64,000 nt of DNA from Plecoglossus altivelis (lineage: Eukaryota > Chordata > Actinopteri > Osmeriformes > Plecoglossidae): contig BROE01000017.1 in the NCBI GenBank assembly GCA_036571765.1, forward strand, positions 755,778-819,777, in the 5' to 3' direction. The notes beneath the pieces are model-generated. The model did no database searches, had not been told where the DNA came from, and saw only the letters and a list, made by a program, of their open reading frames with translations. Below, in pieces: positions 58,454 through 64,000 of the stretch; position 1 is the first letter of the stretch, and every line of letters begins with the position of its first letter. Position numbers and translations under genes: made by a program.

Positions 58454-58510
<57 letters not shown>
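58310..58510. repeat. CT tract forming the tenm2 exon polypyrimidine tract
   Basis: CT-rich, with about 26 near-perfect CT units from 58457 to 58508, running directly into the CCCCCCAG acceptor of the teneurin exon. Confidence 0.9.
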
Positions 58511-58511
<1 letters not shown>

Positions 58512-58517
58512 CCCCAG

Positions 58518-58586
58518 CTCCTCTTTAGCTAATAGTCTCAACCTGTCCTCAACCAATCACAGCTAAGCGTCCCGGTTGCCGTGGAG
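58518..58586 (+). other. tenm2: tenm2 5' UTR part of first coding exon
   Basis: Sequence between the acceptor and ATG. The acceptor implies at least one untranslated exon further upstream, not identified with confidence. Confidence 0.65.
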
Positions 58587-58869
58587 ATGGACCTGAAGGA
58601 CAGGCACCATCGCTCGCTGTCTCGTGGCAGCAGCGGCATGTACAGGAAGGAGTACCATCACGCCACTTCCTATGTTGAACACGATGAGGAGGGTGTGTGT
58701 GGGGGTCGGAGGTCGTACAGCACTAGTGAGACGCTGCGTGCCCTCGAGCGCCCCCACCCCGGCCCCTACCCCAACCCCCACTCCCACACTGGCCCCCAGC
58801 CCCCTCTGAGATACGGGGGCTGTGTGGCTCATCTAGTTCAACACCAGCATCAGGAGTACGTCCGGCAAG
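58587..58869 (+). CDS. tenm2: Teneurin-2-like first coding exon (partial gene)
   Basis: Start of a teneurin, a large type II transmembrane adhesion protein of neurons that binds latrophilins; this exon gives the first 94 residues of the cytoplasmic domain. The exon runs from a CCCCCCAG acceptor (58518) to an AAG|GTGAGG donor after 58869, phase 1. ATG at 58587 has GTGGAGATGG context; it is the first ATG after the acceptor in this frame. MDLKDRHHRSLSRG matches the TENM2 start (MDVKDRRHRSLTRG) better than TENM1, 3 or 4, and SYSTSETL (43-50) and the closing RQ|G match the family. Residues 52-75 are an added Pro/His-rich stretch, making the exon longer than the roughly 75-residue mammalian one. 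Downstream exons are outside the window. Confidence 0.88.
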
Positions 58870-59936
58870 GTGAGGTACATCCTTCCCCCCCATGAGCATT
58901 CCTCCTTTCTCCAGCTCAGACAGATAGGCACAGGCAGGCAGACAGGCTACATATTAATATATATATATATATATCTGCGCGTTTGTGTGTGTGTGTGTGT
59001 GTGTGCGTGCGCTTTGGGCAGTCAGATCAAACAGGGTGGAGTAGGGCTGAAGGACACACTGTCAGATGGCTGCTGGCTTTATTAGTATCTGGGAGAGCAG
59101 CGATAAGCTGCATCATCATACACACACATTACACACACATACACACATTCTATGCTCTTACACACACATCGCTCAGTCACTCACACGCATTATTCAAATC
59201 TCTCTCTCACACACATACACACACACACAGATAACTATGTAATAATGTATTAAAATATTAATACCAGCCAAACTGCAGGTGATAAGAGTGTAGTGATCAC
59301 ACCCTTCCAGTTTAGATCAGACTTATCCAAGTCTCTACCTGTAGAGTCCCATAATGTTCCTCTAAAGGCTGGTGATGTTGTGCAGGTGTGAACCAATGGC
59401 CATCAGCCTTACCAAAGCCATACCAAAGACCAGTTGAACAAAAGTTGTAGCAGCTGTTCGTCTGTTTCCATCTTGAAGGGCTGGGGGACTGGAGGACTGG
59501 GTGACTTGAGAGGTGGGTGTCTGGAGGGTTGGGGACCTGGAGGGCTGGGAGACTAGAGGACTGGGAGACTGGAGGACAACTCAGCTCCCAGTTTCCTCCA
59601 GCAGGTATAAAGTATGAGGACAGATCTCATAATGTGAAACCATTAAATCCCAAATGAAACCAAAAGGAATCCAAACAGAAACATTCAACACATAATACCA
59701 ACAACGTAGCAGTCATCACAACGTATTGTTATTAGATGGGCCTTTTCCTCTTCATCCCTTTCATGCCCCCCCATCCCCCACAAGTTAAATGACTCATATT
59801 GTGGAAGAAGAAGGGAATTGTTTTTCTCTCTCACTCCCTCCAAGTTATATGACTCATCTTGAAGCAGATGAAGGGAATAATATCTCCATTCACCCCCCCT
59901 ACTCTTTATTGCTCTTCTTTTATCCACCCCTCTCTA

Positions 59937-59969
<33 letters not shown>

Positions 59970-60030
59970 CTCTCTCTCTCTCTCCCTCTTGCACATGAAT
60001 CAGATTGTAGAATGCAGCAGATGCATGTTG
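58870..60030. other. tenm2 intron: repeats
   Basis: Presumed intron. TA/GT at 58955-59008, CA-rich at 59115-59232, a degenerate GGAGACTGGAGGACTGG repeat at 59480-59585, and a CT tract at 59930-59990. Confidence 0.65.
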
Positions 60031-62720
60031 TTGGAGTTTGAAGACTCAGTCTCAGAGATGTGACCAGTCTGTTCCGACTCTCAGCAAAGCCCACTTTAGC
60101 AGGTTTACTTTTGGATTCCTTTATTACTGGTGTGACACCATCACATATTTGCTGCATGTTTTGCAGTTGTTCCAAAATGACATTTTTGACCATAGATCTT
60201 TCTCTGTTTGTTTTTGTGTCTTTATCTGTAATTCAGAAATAAAAATTGCATTAGTTGGGAGAATACAAGTATGTTTTTGCTCAAAGTTCCAGGAAGTCCT
60301 TTTCACTCTTATTCACAATATTCCTTCCCTGTTAGGAAAGGATTGGCTAATTTCTTCTCCCTTTTTTACTAAAGAAATGTTGAGTGTTTACGTGTTCCCA
60401 GTGTCATTCAGAAGCATTGATTTCCTCAATTGACAATTCTGGTTGTGTATTCAGGATGTTTATTGCCTTACATCATGGTCACAGTGTTTATTTTCATCCT
60501 TTAGATCTATTAGTATTAGCAATAGTGGACCAGTCTATCCCATGAATTAGAATTATATTAACCGACATGAAGTAATCTTGTACCAACATCAGTTGGATAG
60601 TCTTTTCCACTGCAATGTCTCCATTGTGATGGTTCAGTTAGTTTCTCCTGAACCTCTTCAGAATCTGCGTGACTCAATTATTAACAAAGGGTTTCCACTG
60701 CCGGACTTTTAATGCAGTGATTTTTTTTCATTGAGTCACTCTACATACAGTTTACTGGTGTATTTCTGTTACACTGTGCCTGAACATGTACTCCGCAAGT
60801 CATGATACTACTATTTTAAGAACTACTAAGAAATAACAAGCTTGTGCATGGAGATTTTTTTAAGAGAGGCCACTATGGTCTTTGACTCTACTAGACTAAA
60901 TTGCACAAACACCGTCTGCCAAGATGAAGTGTTTTCGCTGGTGTCTGTGAATACATGCAGTTTTGTTGTTACACCTAATATACCAATTGCAAGGTCATAT
61001 TTTATGGTTATTTATGGTGTTCTGATGCTTGGCAGTCATTGCTTGTGTGCACCATTTCTGCCATTGACTATGTACATTGTTGGGTAGTTCCTCATTCTGT
61101 TCTCATCCACATCCCCACATTCACTGGAAGAGACATTAGGCTCCAAAGAATACAAGCTGCAGATTGCAGCACGCTCATTTTTTCCATCTCTTTCCTACCA
61201 GTAATAATTCAAGTAGATGACTAAGGTCAAATACAAAATCTTGGCAACAACAGTTTCACCACAAGACAAGGACTTTGAGTGCAGTGTTTTGGCTCTTTAA
61301 CATTAACGACTTCTGCGTTTTTCTTTTTATAAAACAAATTCAGTCTTTCACAACACACAACCAGAAGCAAAACCCAGCAGCAAAGGATAGACCCCTCTCT
61401 AGGGAGTGCTCTTGGTCCTCCTTTTATGGCATGGCTGACGAGCCTTAACGCCACGCAGGTGCGTCTGCTCATTACCCCTCACCATTCCTGCATAAGGAGA
61501 GGACAGGCTTTGGAGGAGCTGTCCAGGGTGCTGGCAGGTTGTTTTCTTTGGGTGTTGGCTGGACCCACGCTGATCCCAGCCTTTCCTGTCCTGTATCGTC
61601 ACACCAGTCATACTGGAGGTCACGTATTACGCAAGTTGTTCCATAGTGATGCCCGCATCACCTATCTTGTGTTATATACAGTAGACTGGTCACATCTAGT
61701 CATTTCCAAACAATCAACATTCGTCAGTCAGATTCTCCTGACACAATATCATTGTGAACCTTATATTTTAAAGCTCCTTGTCTTCTTACAGAGGCAGGAA
61801 TGCCCTACAAGCTACAGTCTCTATAGCCAAAAGCCAAACAGCTGCTTTTCTACTCTATGTCTCCGTTGACTCTTTTAAGACTTCTCCTCTCAGGTCACAA
61901 ATATCTTAAACCTCCCAGATTACTGGTGTCCAAAACGCACAATGTATCTTCTGTTTCTTCTTCATTTTTACACGTTTTGCTTCATTGGTCAAATCCATAC
62001 AATCATCGTATCTATGATCGGTTTTGTTTAAGTCATTTTGACAGTCATTCTTTTGTAAGGAGCCAGTGCTCTGGCTGCAGTCTGCTTACTTGTAAGTCCT
62101 CTACTGTCCAGACATCGACTTCTTTCTGTTGCCAACTAAACCCTTGTGTGTTGTTGTCAGGAGGCATAGTGTTGGGCACCAGTTCCATGGAGGTTAAGCT
62201 GTCATCAGTTGTCTGAGTGCCCTGATGTCACTAGTGCTGCCTCAGGAGTTGGGATTCCATAATTTGATCACGTGGGCATTTATGTTTAAAACCTTGACAC
62301 CAAAACACATCTGAAGCAACTTGACAGCAGTTACAGAATTGTTTTACGTCAAGGGTCATTTTTTTAAGCCCACATTGACAAGTTCTTCCTCCAGATTTGG
62401 AAGTACTTTTGTTTTACTGATGTGAGCACTGTACCTTGTTTCCTTCTAAAGATCAGTTCATGCTTCTGCTTTCTTAATGTCCTGTGCAGCGAATGTGCTC
62501 AGCACATGTAGTTGTGCAGCCTTCTTGCGTAGATTTGCATGTTTTTGCACTAGGTGCAATCGCGCAAACTAGTGGTTTGTTCTCTTTTAGCAAAGGACAA
62601 CCTCGCAGAATAATTTACTTTGATTTGGTAAACAAAACACATTCTTTGCATTTTCCTTTGCGTGCTAGACTGCTGTCTACTATGTATAGCTATCCACCTA
62701 GATATATGAGAAACAACTTA
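60030..62720. other. tenm2 intron: CpG-poor sequence, unidentified
   Basis: T-rich on the plus strand, few CpG, few simple repeats, with several medium-length frames but no recognised protein. A minus-strand stretch near 61390-61480 with CATAAAAGGAGG looks promoter-like or LTR-like. Probably old transposon sequence. Confidence 0.35.
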
Positions 62721-62724
62721 TCTC

Positions 62725-63062
62725 AATCCCTTTCCTTTTCCTTCCTCTCCACTTCTCCCTCCTTTAATTTCCTGTCCTCTATTCTTTCTCTCCTCCTCTC
62801 TTCTCCTTTTTGCTCTTCTAATCTTCTCCCCTCAGCTTCTCTACTCCCTGTCCTGTCTTCTCTTTTCTCTTCCTCCCATGAATACACTCTCCTCTCCTCC
62901 CCTAGTCTCCCCCTCCTCTCATTTTCCCTCCTCTCCTCCCATCCCTTCCTCTCGTTTCCCCCATTTTCCTCCTGTCCCCTCCTCTTATTTTTCCTCCTCT
63001 CCCTCCTTCTCCTTTTCCCTCTTCTCTTCTGCTCTGTTCTCTTTTCCTGCTACCCTCTCCTC
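62725..63062. repeat. Homopyrimidine-biased tract
   Basis: CTCCTC-type sequence; the long Ser/Leu/Pro frame is an artefact. Confidence 0.88.
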
Positions 63063-63375
63063 CTCTGTATTTGTATTGCCTCTCACACAGCGAAACACAG
63101 GGAGAGAGCTGGAAGAATGATCCATGAAGGGTAGAAACAAATGGTTTGGTCCAGGTAGAAATGAAAGGAGAACACAGAAGAACAAAAACCTTTGGCTGAC
63201 ACGCCCCAGCTGCTGGGCTATGGAGGATTTTCTTTCTGCGGGGGCACTTGTTTCAAACTCTAGCCCCGTACTGCAGTGTGGCTACTCCCTGTCCAGTGAT
63301 GTAGGTAATGTCTCAGTAAGATGGATGAGGACATAAAGCTGTCAATGTGTACTCTCTTCCCTGCTCCGGACTGCT

Positions 63376-63460
63376 CTTATGTGTGTATGTGTGTGTGTGT
63401 GTGTGTGTCTGTGTGTGAAAGAGAGAGACAGATAGAGAAAGAAAGAAAGAGAGAAATGAC
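63376..63460. repeat. (GT)n then GA tract
   Basis: About 14 GT units then GAAAGAGAG. Confidence 0.9.
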
Positions 63461-63532
63461 CATATGGTAGGTGATCTAAGGGGAACCAGGAAGAAATGTA
63501 ACAACCCTGGCTGATGGGAAATGATGCTCAGT

Positions 63533-63625
63533 CCACACACAGAAATACACACACATACACACACATACATAAACACACACTCACAGATTCACTCACACAT
63601 TTAAGCACACACACACACACACAGA
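63533..63625. repeat. CA-rich low complexity
   Basis: Interrupted CA tract. Confidence 0.9.
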
Positions 63626-64000
63626 AACTCCCTGGGGTACCCTCCCCTGCTCCCAGCAACAGCTGTGGCTCCACTCCTACACCCCAGGTCAGCCCCAGAG
63701 GCCATCATTACCAAAGAGTGTGTGTATGTGTGCGTGGATGAGTGTGTGTGTATGAGCTTCACAAGTTTGTAGTCATTTTAACAGGGTCAGCAAACTTTGG
63801 GATCTAAACTGTAATCCTGTAGCGTGATCGACACACATCATGCTATTTAATATACGTATTTTAAACCACAGTCTTGCAAAGTAAACATTTGGTGTGTGTG
63901 TGTGTGATAGAGAGAGAGAGTGTGTGTATAGGCTACCAGTTGGATGTAATATTGATGCTGCTAGGGTAGGAGCTGTGTGTTTGTGTGTGTCTGTGTTTTC

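Noticed and set aside
61426..61869. 147-residue open frame
   Set aside because: No recognisable domain, and composition matches the surrounding non-coding block.
62484..63134. 216-residue open frame
   Set aside because: Most of it is a CTCC tract; no domain, splice signal or homologue seen.
63655..63692. Possible 31-base micro-exon between CCCAG and GTCAGC in the tenm2 intron
   Set aside because: Length breaks the reading frame after the first coding exon and the peptide does not match any teneurin region.

Overview
The window is nuclear DNA from a ray-finned (teleost) fish. The decisive evidence is an intact two-coding-exon preproinsulin gene with a teleost-type B chain ending FFYNPK, plus a teneurin-2-like first coding exon and a seven-exon NIPA-like transporter, all with GT/AG introns. 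Long CA/GT and CT/GA tracts, minisatellites and decayed LINE, LTR-like and DNA-transposon fragments fit a fish genome. I cannot assign the species from sequence alone.

Layout. 1-4.36 kb: no gene, low-complexity GA, GT and short tandem repeats. 4.36-9.67 kb (minus): complete seven-exon NIPAL-family magnesium-transporter-like gene, best read as nipal4; I reconstruct a 425-residue protein whose exon phases all agree. Its intron 5 carries a broken LINE. 9.7-10.4 kb: short CpG-richer spacer, probably the nipal4 promoter. 10.49-11.85 kb (minus): insulin gene ins, with TATA box, untranslated exon 1, two coding exons and AATAAA signal. 13.0-13.7 kb (minus): remains of an ARL13-like small GTPase gene with an in-frame stop.

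13.7-58.5 kb: about 45 kb with no supported protein-coding exon. It holds a CpG-rich block (36.0-37.4 kb) that may be a promoter, three copies of an old dispersed repeat (one interrupted by a Harbinger-like MITE), LINE 3' ends near 27.5-28.25 and 55.8-55.96 kb, three notable minisatellites (30-, 36- and 32-bp units), and several AT-rich ATTA-containing blocks that look like conserved non-coding elements.

58.5-58.9 kb (plus): first coding exon of a teneurin, closest to TENM2. The rest of that gene lies beyond the right edge; 58.9-64 kb would be its next intron.

The genes do not form one pathway. ins and nipal4 are head-to-tail on the minus strand, about 0.8 kb apart, and tenm2 is on the other strand. 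NIPAL4 and TENM2 both lie on human 5q33-q34, which supports these names; insulin is the unlinked partner. I found no evidence of a new biological system. The most useful leads are the ARL13-like pseudogene beside ins, the nested MITE with two paralogous empty sites, LINEs embedded in CCTGTCTGCC-type repeats, and the CpG-rich block at 36-37.4 kb.
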